DNA of 39,146 nucleotides from Clostridium cuniculi (GTDB taxonomy: Bacteria > Bacillota > Clostridia > Clostridiales > Clostridiaceae), in assembly GCF_004353185.1 (NCBI RefSeq), contig NZ_SMUS01000039.1, positions 1 to 39,146 on the forward strand, written 5' to 3'. A program made the translations under genes and the position numbers. The first letter of the stretch is position 1. Each line of letters opens with the position of its first letter. Shown one piece after another: positions 1 to 9,123 of the stretch. The notes under the pieces are model-generated. The model searched no databases. It saw only the letters and a list, made by a program, of their open reading frames with translations, and had not been told where the DNA came from.

Positions 1-471
1 TGAGTAATAAAACATTAACAAAGGAAAAAAAGTACATAATTTTATAGTGTAATTCTAAATGGATAATAATAAGATAAGTATTGTGTATAAATCAAGATTA
101 GTTATGATATAAGTTGTACCTATAAAAATGTTTGTACAATAATTATGCAGTATTATACTATAAAGTAAATATATAAAACAAAAGAAGTAATTATGTATGA
201 TATAGGATTTAATTTTTAAAAATATAAATTATAGTAGTATCTTTTTCGATACTATGTATTAAAAAAGTACCTACTTTTCTTAAAGTAAAATATGATTTAT
301 TATACAATTATAACCAGTAATTGTATGTATAATTAGGTTATAAGAAAGGTAATTTTAATAAATATCTCTTTAACGTTTATTGCGTATTTTTTAAAAGAAA
401 TTTAAAAATATCACATTAAGAAATGTAATAGGAATAATAGATATATAGTATAAAGAAGGAGAGAAGTATTT
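1..471. other. AT-rich intergenic stretch upstream of the RyR-ATPase gene
   Basis: No open reading frame with a ribosome site and no RNA gene is visible. The stretch holds short inverted repeats typical of AT-rich DNA: tagtatc/gatacta around a tttttc loop near 234-254, and two mutually exclusive pairings, tacaatta (303-310) with taattgta (318-325) and ttataacc (308-315) with ggttataa (336-343). The last pair could be a regulatory hairpin ahead of the next gene. No convincing -35/-10 pair was found. An upstream neighbour that could define an operon lies outside the window. Confidence 0.4.
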
Positions 472-3069
472 GTGATAAATAAGAAGTCTGAGATAATTGT
501 CACTGGTGATGTTTGTGTAAATTTACTAGTTTGGCAAAAAAGAACTAATATAGATAATACTTTTAATTACAATTTATACCCTAAGGTATGCCAAAGGTAT
601 GAAAAGGGAGGAGCTTTATTGTTGTCCAAGCTTATAGCGGATGCAACAGAACTTGAAGTAGCTTCACCTGAAATTGAGGATATGAACTTATATTTAAATG
701 ATAATGTTTTAGTTTCAGTTGCAAATTTGAAGAAGTTTCCATTAACTAATAATAAGCAAAATAAAGATGAAGTTTATAGAATAGATGAATTTTCAGGATA
801 TTATATAAAAGATTCAGAAGCTCCTAGAACATTTTCTGTAATAAATGACAATGAAGATGCTAAAATAGTTGTATTAGATGATAACAATAATGGTTTTAAT
901 TCCAATGAAGATGTTTGGCCATTAGCTATAAAATCAGCTAATAAAACACCTATAATATTATATAAAACTAATAAAATAGATTTTAATAATAAATTATGGC
1001 TACATATTGAAAAAAATCATTTAAAAAATACTATAGTTATTATTAATGCAGATGACTTAAGAGCTAAAGGAGTAAATATTAGTAAAGGGCTTTCTTGGGA
1101 AAAAACAGCATTAGATTTTGTTTGGCAGATGAAGAATAATCCTAAGCTTAAATATCTATCTAATTGTACAAATCTTATAATTCCTTTTGGATTAGAAGGA
1201 GTAATATATTATCATAAAGATTTAAGTAGTACATCAAAGTTATATTTTTTAACAAATGAATTTGAAGGTGGATTTATAAAAGAAAATAGTGGAAAAATGT
1301 ACGGATTAACATCTTGTTTTGTAGCTGGTCTTACTAAATCAATAAGCAATAGGACAGAGGGAGAAGCTTTGTCAGAGCTAATAGATGAAGGTATCAGACA
1401 AGGGATGCTTTCAGCTCAAAGATATTTTATTAATGGATTTGGAGCTGATTTAGAAAATGATAAATTCCCTAATGAATCATTATTTAAATGTGCTGAGGGT
1501 GAATGTAATTTTAATGAACATATTCAAGATGTTAAAATAAAAAATACTAATAATCCTAATTGTCGAGGATGTTGGTATATTATAAAAGATAAAAGTTCAA
1601 CAAATTTAGAAGAAATTGCCTATGAAATAGTTAAAAAAGGCGAAGATAGTGCTTTGAAGTATATTCCTATAGCTAAATTTAGAAATTTAAAAACAGTAGA
1701 TAGAACTGAAATAGAAGCCTATAGAAGTATAAAAAATCTTATTGCAGAATATATTTCTACTGAAAATGCTGTGAGACCACTATCTATTGCAGTTTTTGGT
1801 ACTCCAGGATCAGGTAAATCTTTTGGGGTAACAGAAGTTGCTGCAAGTATAGCTCCAAATTTAATAGAAAAAATAGATTTTAATCTATCACAATTCCAAG
1901 GTGTTAATGATTTAATTGCAGCTTTTCATAAAGTTAGAGATATAGTATTGAATGGTAAGTTACCACTTGTATTTTTTGATGAATTTGATTCTACTTTTGG
2001 AGAAAATCTGGGGTGGTTAAAGTATTTCTTAGCACCTATGCAAGATGGTACTTTTAGAGAAGGAGATTCAGTACATCCAATTGGAAAAGCTATATTTGTA
2101 TTTGCAGGAGGAACATCAAGTACATATGAAGGATTCTGTGGAGAAGAAATAAAAGATGAAGATAAAATAGAATCATTTACAAATACTTTTAAAAATGCTA
2201 AGGGTCCTGATTTTGTTAGTCGTTTAAGAGGGTATGTTAATATTCTTGGTCCAAATCAAACAGATAAAAAATGGGATCAATTATTTATTATTAGAAGAGC
2301 AATGCTACTTCGTTCTTTATTGATTAGAAAAGCTCCATATCTTATTAATGACAATGGAGAAGCACAGGTTGATAATGGAATTATTAGGGCATTATTAAAA
2401 ATTCCTAAATTTAAGCATGAATCAAGGTCTATGGAAGCTATTTTAGAAATGAGTATGTTATCAGGAGTGAAAAAGTGGGAACAATCACATTTACCATCTA
2501 AAAGTCAGTTGAAACTACATGTAGATGAACAAGAATTCTATCATTACATGATGCTTGAAGAATTCTTTAGTGAAAAAATAGAACATTTATCATATTATAT
2601 TTGGAGTAAATTTGAAAAAACATATTTAGAAAATAATCCAATTATTATAGATAGTTATAATGATGTTTTACAAAATCACTTAAAAAAATGGATTTATGAA
2701 CAAGTGAAAAACATTCCTCAAATACTATATAAGGCTAATTATGAATTATGTTCAATTAACGAAACACCTATAGTGGTAAATTTTGCAGAAAATGAACTAG
2801 AGTATTTAGCAGAATATCAGCATGAGATATGGTTAAAAAATAGAAAAAAAGAGGGATGGAAATATGGAGAATTTGCTGATGTTAATAAATTGGTTCATCC
2901 ATCAATAACAAGCTGGAATAATTTAAGTCAGGAAATCAAAGATACTATAATTAAATATATTAAATTATGGCCTGAAGCATTAGTAAATAGTAAGTTAAAA
3001 ATAGAGAAATTGAATTATTTATGCTATTGCGAATCACATAATTGTATTAAGAAAACTTATGATAATTAA
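472..3069 (+). CDS. Multidomain AAA+ ATPase with degenerate PfkB-like N-terminus and C-terminal RyR domain
   Basis: 865 aa, GTG start with ribosome site aaggagag about 10 bases upstream. Residues ~7-290 have ribokinase/PfkB-like features: opening VTGDVCV (10-16), INADDLRAKG (191-200), LIIPFGLEGVIYY (235-247), and YGLTSCFVAG (277-286) where the PfkB GAGD-x-F signature would sit. There the catalytic Asp is Ser281, so this part is probably a binding pseudo-kinase. A Cys-rich patch follows (C340, C345, C364, C367). The AAA+ core has Walker A GTPGSGKS (443-450), Walker B LVFFDEFD (499-506), a sensor-1-like strand (542-550) and candidate arginine fingers R584/R586. Residues ~776-838 match the RyR domain (E-x2-H-E-x-W, GWKYGE, HP-x3-W). 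The gene is monocistronic and convergent with hpt, with no signal peptide. The ATPase and RyR calls are firm; the PfkB call is inference. Biological role unknown: nucleotide sensing, stress or defence are all possible. Confidence 0.85.
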   Translation: MINKKSEIIVTGDVCVNLLVWQKRTNIDNTFNYNLYPKVCQRYEKGGALLLSKLIADATELEVASPEIEDMNLYLNDNVLVSVANLKKFPLTNNKQNKDEVYRIDEFSGYYIKDSEAPRTFSVINDNEDAKIVVLDDNNNGFNSNEDVWPLAIKSANKTPIILYKTNKIDFNNKLWLHIEKNHLKNTIVIINADDLRAKGVNISKGLSWEKTALDFVWQMKNNPKLKYLSNCTNLIIPFGLEGVIYYHKDLSSTSKLYFLTNEFEGGFIKENSGKMYGLTSCFVAGLTKSISNRTEGEALSELIDEGIRQGMLSAQRYFINGFGADLENDKFPNESLFKCAEGECNFNEHIQDVKIKNTNNPNCRGCWYIIKDKSSTNLEEIAYEIVKKGEDSALKYIPIAKFRNLKTVDRTEIEAYRSIKNLIAEYISTENAVRPLSIAVFGTPGSGKSFGVTEVAASIAPNLIEKIDFNLSQFQGVNDLIAAFHKVRDIVLNGKLPLVFFDEFDSTFGENLGWLKYFLAPMQDGTFREGDSVHPIGKAIFVFAGGTSSTYEGFCGEEIKDEDKIESFTNTFKNAKGPDFVSRLRGYVNILGPNQTDKKWDQLFIIRRAMLLRSLLIRKAPYLINDNGEAQVDNGIIRALLKIPKFKHESRSMEAILEMSMLSGVKKWEQSHLPSKSQLKLHVDEQEFYHYMMLEEFFSEKIEHLSYYIWSKFEKTYLENNPIIIDSYNDVLQNHLKKWIYEQVKNIPQILYKANYELCSINETPIVVNFAENELEYLAEYQHEIWLKNRKKEGWKYGEFADVNKLVHPSITSWNNLSQEIKDTIIKYIKLWPEALVNSKLKIEKLNYLCYCESHNCIKKTYDN

Positions 3070-3092
3070 ATGATTAATAGAAGACTAAATAT

Positions 3093-3128
3093 AAAAAAGC
3101 TAGTGAATGCATTGCAATCACTAGCTTT
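3093..3128 (-). terminator. Intrinsic terminator of hpt, possibly bidirectional
   Basis: Perfect 11-bp stem aaagctagtga (3096-3106) / tcactagcttt (3118-3128). Read on the minus strand it is followed by six U residues (complement of the A run 3093-3098), so it best fits hpt. The convergent ATPase gene may use it too, but the U tract on its side is poor. Confidence 0.8.
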
Positions 3129-3143
3129 AGCTATGTTTAAATA

Positions 3144-3671
3144 TTATTTACTTTCCCAATTAAATACATATGGAACATTTCTGTAATAACCTTCATAGTC
3201 AAGTCCATAACCTACTACGAATAAATCATCGATTTCGAAACAACAATAATCAGGTTTTAAATCAACTTTTCTTCTAGAAGGTTTATCTAATAATACACAA
3301 GTTTTTACTGATCTTGCGCCTAATTTTTTTACATGTTCTATAACAAATTCCATTGTATATCCAGTATCTATTATATCATCAACTATTAAAACATCTAATC
3401 CTTCTATGTTATCTGGAATATCGTTAACAACATTAACAGTACCAGAACTAACTTCGCTATGTCCATAACTAGAAGTAGTCATGAATCCAACCTTAGCTTT
3501 TACGTCTAAAGCTTTAAATATATCAGCTCCAAAAACAAAGCTTCCTCTTAAAAGAGGTAATACATATAATTCTTTACCTTCATAATCTTTACTTATTTCT
3601 TCACCTAATTCTTTAACTCTAACCTTAATTTGTTCTTCAGAGAAAAGAATATTACGCTTTTTATCGTCCAT
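3144..3671 (-). CDS. hpt: Hypoxanthine(-guanine) phosphoribosyltransferase
   Basis: 175 aa, the usual bacterial HPRT length. It transfers phosphoribosyl from PRPP to hypoxanthine or guanine in purine salvage, in the cytoplasm. The PRPP-binding loop VLIVDDIIDTGYTM spans residues 94-107, with the paired acidic residues D98/D99. LPLLRGSFVFGAD (38-50) is the conserved N-terminal PPi-loop region, and the C-terminal hood carries FVVGYGLDY. ATG start, with GGAGGG about 10 bases upstream on the minus strand. In many clostridia hpt lies between tilS and ftsH; here it stands alone, divergent from hflX and convergent with the RyR-ATPase gene. Confidence 0.95.
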   Translation of the reverse strand: MDDKKRNILFSEEQIKVRVKELGEEISKDYEGKELYVLPLLRGSFVFGADIFKALDVKAKVGFMTTSSYGHSEVSSGTVNVVNDIPDNIEGLDVLIVDDIIDTGYTMEFVIEHVKKLGARSVKTCVLLDKPSRRKVDLKPDYCCFEIDDLFVVGYGLDYEGYYRNVPYVFNWESK

Positions 3672-3993
3672 GTAAGAAACCCTCCACTACAGTATTTATA
3701 TTATTAATTATTATATGAAAAAATATCATAAATAGTTGGCTTATTTATATTAAGCAAAAGTATAATTGTATTCCACTAGAAGTACAATAATAATATAGAT
3801 TCTAACAATAATTTTAAAATTTTGCAACGTAAAAATTGGAATATATTTAGTTTACAGTTACTTTAGAATAAGATAAAATATAGTGAAATATCAGTAATAT
3901 TAGTATATATAGGAATAGGTTTAATAGAAATTATAAAATTACTTTTATACAATTAGTATATACTAAATAAGAAGCTTTAGTTGAGGTGATAAT
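3672..3993. other. Divergent intergenic region between hpt and hflX
   Basis: 322 bases of AT-rich DNA between divergent genes. It holds the hpt ribosome site (minus strand, complement of ccctcc at about 3680-3685) and the hflX promoter at 3851-3879. A short inverted repeat (gctta/taagc around 3739-3755) lies on the hpt side. No clear hpt -35/-10 pair and no small gene was found. Confidence 0.5.
3851..3879 (+). promoter_or_regulatory. Likely sigma-A promoter of hflX
   Basis: TTTACA (3851-3856), a 17-base spacer, then TAAAAT (3874-3879). It predicts a leader of about 108 bases before the hflX ATG. No obvious structured RNA was seen in that leader. Confidence 0.5.
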
Positions 3994-5790
3994 ATGATAT
4001 ATGGAAATATAGATGGTGTAAAAAAGTCTGCTATAGAAGAATTAGAAAGACTTTATAAAGCTAAATGCCCAAAAGATGAGGTTTGTTCTACTGAAATAAT
4101 AGAAGTAATTTCTAGAGTTTCATCATTTATAGAAAGAGAAGTAAGTGTTGCAATAGATAGAAGAGGAAATATTAGAACTATAGCAATTGGAGATTCTACT
4201 TCAGTAGAAATAGAAACTTTAGATATAAGGGAAAAAAGATTAGCTGGTGTTAGAATAATTCATACACATCCAAATGGTATGAGTAATTTATCTGCATTAG
4301 ATATTAGTGCTTTATTAAAATTAAAATTAGATGCTATTGTAGCGGTAGGAATATATGAAGGAAAGATATTAGATTGTTCTTTAGGAATGCTAACTGTTCT
4401 TAATGATACTTTAGATTATGAAGAAACTGCTCATATACCTTTAGAAGAGATATCTAAAATACATATATTAAATAAAATTAATTATATAGATTCTTTAATT
4501 AAGGAAAAAGATATAATTGAAGATGATGAAGAAAAAGCTATATTAGTAGGTTCTGATACAAGAGAAAGTTTAGAAGAACTTAAGGAGTTAACAAAAGCTT
4601 GTGATATTCCAGTACTTGATAGTGTTTATCAAAGTAGAAGTAAAATAGATGCTGCTTTTTATATTGGTAGAGGTAAAGTTTTAGAAATTGCTCAATTAAG
4701 ACAAAAGTTAAGAGCAAATGTAGTTATATTTGATGATGAATTATCAGGATCACAAGTTAGAAATTTAGAAGCTGCTATAGGGGCTAAAGTTATAGATAGA
4801 ACTACCCTTATTCTTGAGATATTTGCTAGAAGAGCAAAGAGTAGAGAGGCTAAAATTCAAGTTGAATTAGCACAACTTAAATATAGAATGAGTAGACTTC
4901 AAGGGTTAGGTACAATAATGTCAAGAACTGGTGGTGGTATTGGTACTAAAGGGCCTGGAGAAAAGAAACTAGAAACAGATAGAAGACATATAAAAGAGCA
5001 AATTTATGATTTAAATGATGAATTAAAGAAAATTAAAAAAATTAGAGAAACTCAAAGAGAGAAAAGAAACAAAGAAAGTATTCCAAAAGTTTCATTAGTA
5101 GGATATACTAACGCAGGAAAATCTACTTTAAGAAATGCACTTTGTGATGTAGCAGCTCAAAAAGAAGTTATAGGTAAAGAAAAAGTATTTGAAGCAGATA
5201 TGTTATTTGCAACATTAGATATAACAACTAGAGCTATTGTATTAAAAAATAAAGGAGTAATAACTTTAACAGATACAGTTGGATTTGTTAGAAAGTTACC
5301 ACATGATTTAGTAGAAGCATTTAAATCAACTTTAGAAGAAGTAATTTATTCAGATCTTTTATGTCATGTAGTTGATTCTTCAAGTGATACAGCTTTAGAA
5401 CAAATTAGAGCTGTAGAAGAAGTTTTATTCGAATTGGGAGCTAAAGATAAGAAAACTTTACTTGTTTTAAATAAAATAGATAATGCAACAGAAGAGCAAC
5501 TTGAAGCTATTAAAAAAGCTACAAGTGAATATGAAACAATTGAAATTTCAGCAAGAGAAGGTATAAATTTAGATGAGTTATTAACACTAATAGAAGAAAA
5601 TCTTCCTTATAAGATGAAAAAGTGTGAGTATTTAATACCATATGACAGAAGTGATATTAATTCATTCCTTCATAGAAATGGTAGAGTTTTAGAAGAAGAG
5701 TATAGAGAAAATGGAACTTTCATGATTGTTGAAGTTGATGATGAAAGTTATAATAAAACTAAAGATTACATCATAAATATATTAATGTAA
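3994..5790 (+). CDS. hflX: GTPase HflX with N-terminal JAMM/MPN-like extension
   Basis: 598 aa, against about 420 for the classical ribosome-splitting GTPase HflX. Residues ~180-360 are the HflX domain, with the RTGGGIGTKGPGE loop (311-323) and a basic coiled coil. The G domain has G1 GYTNAGKST (370-378), G3 DTVG (427-430) and G4 NKID (493-496), then a C-terminal domain. Family role: binds 50S/70S ribosomes and splits stalled or heat-damaged ones. The extra ~180 N-terminal residues contain H90-T-H92-x7-S100-x2-D103, which fits the JAMM metalloprotease signature H-x-H-x(7)-S-x(2)-D exactly, preceded by a strand with Glu47/Glu49 (REVSVAIDRRGN) like RadC/MPN folds. ATG start, with gaggtgat ahead of it. 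Monocistronic. Confidence 0.93.
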   Translation: MIYGNIDGVKKSAIEELERLYKAKCPKDEVCSTEIIEVISRVSSFIEREVSVAIDRRGNIRTIAIGDSTSVEIETLDIREKRLAGVRIIHTHPNGMSNLSALDISALLKLKLDAIVAVGIYEGKILDCSLGMLTVLNDTLDYEETAHIPLEEISKIHILNKINYIDSLIKEKDIIEDDEEKAILVGSDTRESLEELKELTKACDIPVLDSVYQSRSKIDAAFYIGRGKVLEIAQLRQKLRANVVIFDDELSGSQVRNLEAAIGAKVIDRTTLILEIFARRAKSREAKIQVELAQLKYRMSRLQGLGTIMSRTGGGIGTKGPGEKKLETDRRHIKEQIYDLNDELKKIKKIRETQREKRNKESIPKVSLVGYTNAGKSTLRNALCDVAAQKEVIGKEKVFEADMLFATLDITTRAIVLKNKGVITLTDTVGFVRKLPHDLVEAFKSTLEEVIYSDLLCHVVDSSSDTALEQIRAVEEVLFELGAKDKKTLLVLNKIDNATEEQLEAIKKATSEYETIEISAREGINLDELLTLIEENLPYKMKKCEYLIPYDRSDINSFLHRNGRVLEEEYRENGTFMIVEVDDESYNKTKDYIINILM

Positions 5791-6125
5791 TAGTTAATAA
5801 GAGCTACTTAAGATTAAGTAATTTTAACATTCTTTAGAAATGATATAGGATTCTTAATGAATATTAAAATAAGCTGTCTATGGTTATAGAAGTGAATAAA
5901 TACTTATTTTAAGGATGCTCTTTTTAACATAGGTTCTGATATTGTTAATAAAAAAGATATAAATGTTTTAAGGTACTACCTAAAAAATGTTCATAAGTAC
6001 CAGTAAAATAATTTATATTTAGCAATATCAGGGCCATTTTTATTTTAAGACATTTTTAGATAGTTAAATATGTTAAAATATGTTAAAATATTAATAAGTA
6101 TGGTTGTAAAGTGGGTGGAAATAAA
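5791..6125. other. Intergenic region between hflX and the amylase gene
   Basis: 335 bases. It holds a weak hairpin after hflX (see 5805-5825), a distant 9-bp inverted repeat ctgatattg (5936-5944)/caatatcag (6023-6031), and the tandem decamer tgttaaaata at 6071-6080 and 6081-6090 just ahead of the amylase ribosome site. One frame is open from about 5894 for 36 codons without a start codon (contains DALFNIGSDIVNKKD), perhaps a remnant. I do not recognise it. Confidence 0.35.
5805..5825 (+). terminator. Weak AT-rich terminator-like hairpin after hflX
   Basis: tactta (5805-5810) / taagta (5815-5820) with a 4-base loop, followed by attttaa. The stem is short and lacks G/C pairs, so it may not terminate efficiently. 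Confidence 0.3.
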
Positions 6126-7580
6126 ATGGTTAATGGAACAATGATGCAATATTTTGAATGGTTTTTATTGCCACAGTGTAAATTATGGAACGAAATATCT
6201 AGAGAAGCAAGTAATTTACGTGATTTAGGTATAACAGCTGTATGGATGCCACCAGCATATAAGGGGATTGGTGGTGGATATGATGTTGGTTATGGAGCAT
6301 ATGATTTATATGATTTAGGAGAATTTAATCAAAAAGGAAGTATAGAAACTAAATATGGTAGTAAAGATGAATATTTAATGGCCATAAAAATGTTAAAGAA
6401 AAATGGTGTTCAAAGTTATGGAGATATAGTTTTAAATCATAAAATGGGTGCAGATGAAGCTGAAGAAGTTATGGCAAGAGAAGAGGAGTTTTTTAATAGG
6501 AATATTCCTATTAGTGGAACTAAAGTAATAAGAGCATGGACTAAGTTTACTTTTCCAGGAAGAAATAATAAATACTCTTCCTTTAAATGGGACTGGAATG
6601 CTTTTGATGGAATAGATTATGATGATAAAACAAAAAGAAATAGTATCTATAAGTTTTTAACTAAGGAATGGAGTAATAGAGTAGATAAAGAAAATGGAAA
6701 TTATGATTACCTTATGGGAGCTGACTTAGATTTTTCAAATAGAGATGTGGTGGAAGAACTGAAAAAGTGGGGAAAGTGGTACATCGATTTTACAAATATT
6801 GATGGATTTAGACTAGATGCTGTTAAGCATATAAGTTATGATTTTTTTGTAGAATGGCTAGAATATCTAAGAAAAGAAAGTGGAAAAGAATTATTTTCAG
6901 TAGGGGAGTATTGGCATTCTAATGTAGATGTACTATTAGAATATTTAAAAAATACTAAATATGTTATGTCTTTGTTTGATGTACCATTACATTTTAATTT
7001 ATATGAAGCTTCTCATAGCAATGGTGATTTTGATATGAGAAATATTTTTAAAGGTACATTAGTAGAGCAATATTCAACAAAAGCAGTAACTTTTGTTGAT
7101 AATCATGATACTCAATTAGGAAGTTCACTACAGTCCTGGGTAGAAAATTGGTTTAAGCCAATAGCTTATTCTTTAATATTATTAAGAATAGAAGGATATC
7201 CTTGTGTATTTTATGGAGATTATTATGGAATACCAAGCCGTGGATATTTTGGCATAGGAAGTTATTTAGATTTATTATTAAAGGCTAGAAAGCAATTAGC
7301 ATATGGCGAACAACATGATTATTTTGATGATAAAAATATAATTGGATGGACAAGAGAAGGAATTAAAGAATATAATAATTCAGGTTTAGCTGTTTTGTTA
7401 ACTAATAAGTTAGGTGGGCAAAAGAAAATGTATGTAGGAAAACAGTTTTCAGGTGAGAAGTTTAGAGATTTGCTTTCAAATTTTCAAGAGAAAGTAGTTA
7501 TTGATAAGGATGGTTTTGGAAAATTTATGGTTAGAAACGGAAGCGTATCTGTTTGGGTATTAGATAAGGTAGATATATAA
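6126..7580 (+). CDS. Cytoplasmic alpha-amylase (GH13, liquefying-amylase/AmyA type)
   Basis: 484 aa from the ATG at 6126, which has GGTGGA 7 bases upstream. The in-frame GTG at 6111 would place the ribosome site inside the gene. Endo-hydrolysis of alpha-1,4-glucans. The four GH13 regions are intact: I DIVLNH (100-105), II GFRLDAVKH with nucleophile D231, III VGEYW with acid/base E261, IV FVDNHDTQ with D328. The start MMQYFEWF and overall length match the E. coli AmyA/B. licheniformis amylase subfamily (GH13_5). There is no signal peptide, so it likely acts on imported maltodextrins or stored glycogen, downstream of the surface pullulanase at 24.6 kb. Own terminator follows. Confidence 0.93.
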   Translation: MVNGTMMQYFEWFLLPQCKLWNEISREASNLRDLGITAVWMPPAYKGIGGGYDVGYGAYDLYDLGEFNQKGSIETKYGSKDEYLMAIKMLKKNGVQSYGDIVLNHKMGADEAEEVMAREEEFFNRNIPISGTKVIRAWTKFTFPGRNNKYSSFKWDWNAFDGIDYDDKTKRNSIYKFLTKEWSNRVDKENGNYDYLMGADLDFSNRDVVEELKKWGKWYIDFTNIDGFRLDAVKHISYDFFVEWLEYLRKESGKELFSVGEYWHSNVDVLLEYLKNTKYVMSLFDVPLHFNLYEASHSNGDFDMRNIFKGTLVEQYSTKAVTFVDNHDTQLGSSLQSWVENWFKPIAYSLILLRIEGYPCVFYGDYYGIPSRGYFGIGSYLDLLLKARKQLAYGEQHDYFDDKNIIGWTREGIKEYNNSGLAVLLTNKLGGQKKMYVGKQFSGEKFRDLLSNFQEKVVIDKDGFGKFMVRNGSVSVWVLDKVDI

Positions 7581-7583
7581 ATA

Positions 7584-7629
7584 AATAGCACAGGATTATT
7601 TAAGATTATAATTCTGTGCTATTATTTTT
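7584..7629 (+). terminator. Intrinsic terminator of the amylase gene
   Basis: Perfect 10-bp stem aatagcacag (7584-7593) / ctgtgctatt (7614-7623), 20-base loop, followed by a short T run. Confidence 0.75.
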
Positions 7630-7637
7630 ATAAAAAT

Positions 7638-7666
7638 TTGACCAGATTTACTATATTTTCTATAAT
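7638..7666 (+). promoter_or_regulatory. Sigma-A promoter of the MocR-type regulator
   Basis: TTGACC (7638-7643), a 17-base spacer, then a perfect TATAAT (7661-7666). The start codon is 45 bases downstream. MocR proteins often bind near their own promoter, but no obvious operator repeat was recognised. Confidence 0.7.
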
Positions 7667-7710
7667 TAAATGTATTAATACAATTTATCAATAAGAGTGA
7701 TGGGGGCAAT

Positions 7711-9123
7711 ATGGAAAAGTATAATATTGAATTTAATGATTATGAGCCTAAATATATTCAAATTGCAGATAATATCAAGAATTTGATTAATTCCAAAGTA
7801 ATAAAGGATGGAGATAAGTTACCTCCTATAAGAGTATTAGCTAAGGAGTTAAAAGTAAATAATGTTACAATTGTAAGTTGTTACGATAAGCTTGTAAGTG
7901 AAGGTTATGCTTATCAAAAAATGGGTTCAGGAACATATGCCAAGAAAAGAGAAATTACTGATTATTTTAAAAAGGAATATTCTAAAGAAATTAAATTAAT
8001 AAAAAACAATTATGAGAAAAATATAATTGATTTTACAGGAGAAAGCTCTAGAAAGGTTAATTTTCCTATAAATCAATTTAAAAGAGTTATAAATGAAGTT
8101 TTAGATAGAGATGGTGCAGATGCATTAATTAGGGAGGAAGCTTTTGGATATGCAAACCTTAGAGAAACTATAAATAAAGTATTTTGGAATAATTCTTTAA
8201 ATATAGAGAACTTATTAATCGTATCAGGAGCACAACAGGGGATAGATATTGCATCAAAGGCAATATTAAATATTAATGATAATGTTATTGTTGAAAAACC
8301 AACTTATGCAGGTGCATTGTCTGTATTTAAATTTAGAAGAGCAAATGTGTTTGAAATGCCTGTAGAAGAAGATGGTATAAATATAAAAAAACTTGAAGAT
8401 ATATTAAGGAAAAATAAAATTAAGTGTTTTTATACAATGAGTTATTTTCAGAATCCAACTGGAATTAGTTATAGTCATGAAAAGAAACTTGCTATTTTAG
8501 AATTAGCGGAAAAGTATGATTTTTATATAATAGAAGATGATTATTTGTCAGAGCTAATATTTGATGATAATATAAAACACGAACCATTTAAGGTTTTAGA
8601 TAAAAATGATAGAGTAATTTATATAAAAAGTTTTTCGAAAATATTTTTACCAGGGATAAGACTTGGATATATAATATCTCCAGAAAGCTTTAGAGAAAGT
8701 ATCCAAAACTCAAAGATTAATACAGATATTGCCACATCAACATTAATGCAAAGAGCTTTAGAAATGTATATTAAAGAAGGTTATTGGATTGAATATATAG
8801 ATAATCTAAGAAGTGAGTATATAAAAAGATATGAGTTAATGAAAAAGCTAATTAATGAAAAGTTGAAAAAGTATGTAGGATTTTTTGATCCTAAAGGTGG
8901 ATTAAGCTTTTATTTAAATATTAAAGATAAAGAAATTAAATCAAAGGAATTATTTTATAGGCTTAAGGAAAAAGGAGTTTATATTACTCCAGGAACATTA
9001 TTTTATAAGGGATCAAATTTAGGAGAGCAATATTTTAAGGTGAGTTTTTCACAAGTTAACCAGGAAGAAATAATAAGTGGAATTGATATAATTAAGGAGG
9101 AGCTAGAAAAATGGCATATATAA
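7711..9123 (+). CDS. MocR/GabR-family transcriptional regulator (GntR wHTH + class I aminotransferase fold)
   Basis: 470 aa. Residues ~10-78 form a GntR winged helix (PKYIQIADNI, LPPIRVLAKELKVN, EGYAYQKMGSGTYA). Residues ~105-470 form a fold-type I PLP domain, with NPTG (248-251), the acidic EDDY (275-278), Schiff-base Lys K310 in SFSK and Arg R317. Members of the family use PLP or its adducts as effectors, for example PdxR for vitamin B6 and GabR for GABA. The target cannot be read from sequence. No pdxST genes are nearby, so a PdxR role is not supported. ATG start with a GGGGG ribosome site. It overlaps the next gene by 13 bases, suggesting translational coupling. Confidence 0.9.
   Translation: MEKYNIEFNDYEPKYIQIADNIKNLINSKVIKDGDKLPPIRVLAKELKVNNVTIVSCYDKLVSEGYAYQKMGSGTYAKKREITDYFKKEYSKEIKLIKNNYEKNIIDFTGESSRKVNFPINQFKRVINEVLDRDGADALIREEAFGYANLRETINKVFWNNSLNIENLLIVSGAQQGIDIASKAILNINDNVIVEKPTYAGALSVFKFRRANVFEMPVEEDGINIKKLEDILRKNKIKCFYTMSYFQNPTGISYSHEKKLAILELAEKYDFYIIEDDYLSELIFDDNIKHEPFKVLDKNDRVIYIKSFSKIFLPGIRLGYIISPESFRESIQNSKINTDIATSTLMQRALEMYIKEGYWIEYIDNLRSEYIKRYELMKKLINEKLKKYVGFFDPKGGLSFYLNIKDKEIKSKELFYRLKEKGVYITPGTLFYKGSNLGEQYFKVSFSQVNQEEIISGIDIIKEELEKWHI

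Noticed and set aside
5894..6006. Startless open frame (contains DALFNIGSDIVNKKD) between hflX and the amylase gene
   Set aside because: It could be a gene remnant, but at 36 codons with no recognised similarity it is within what chance allows.
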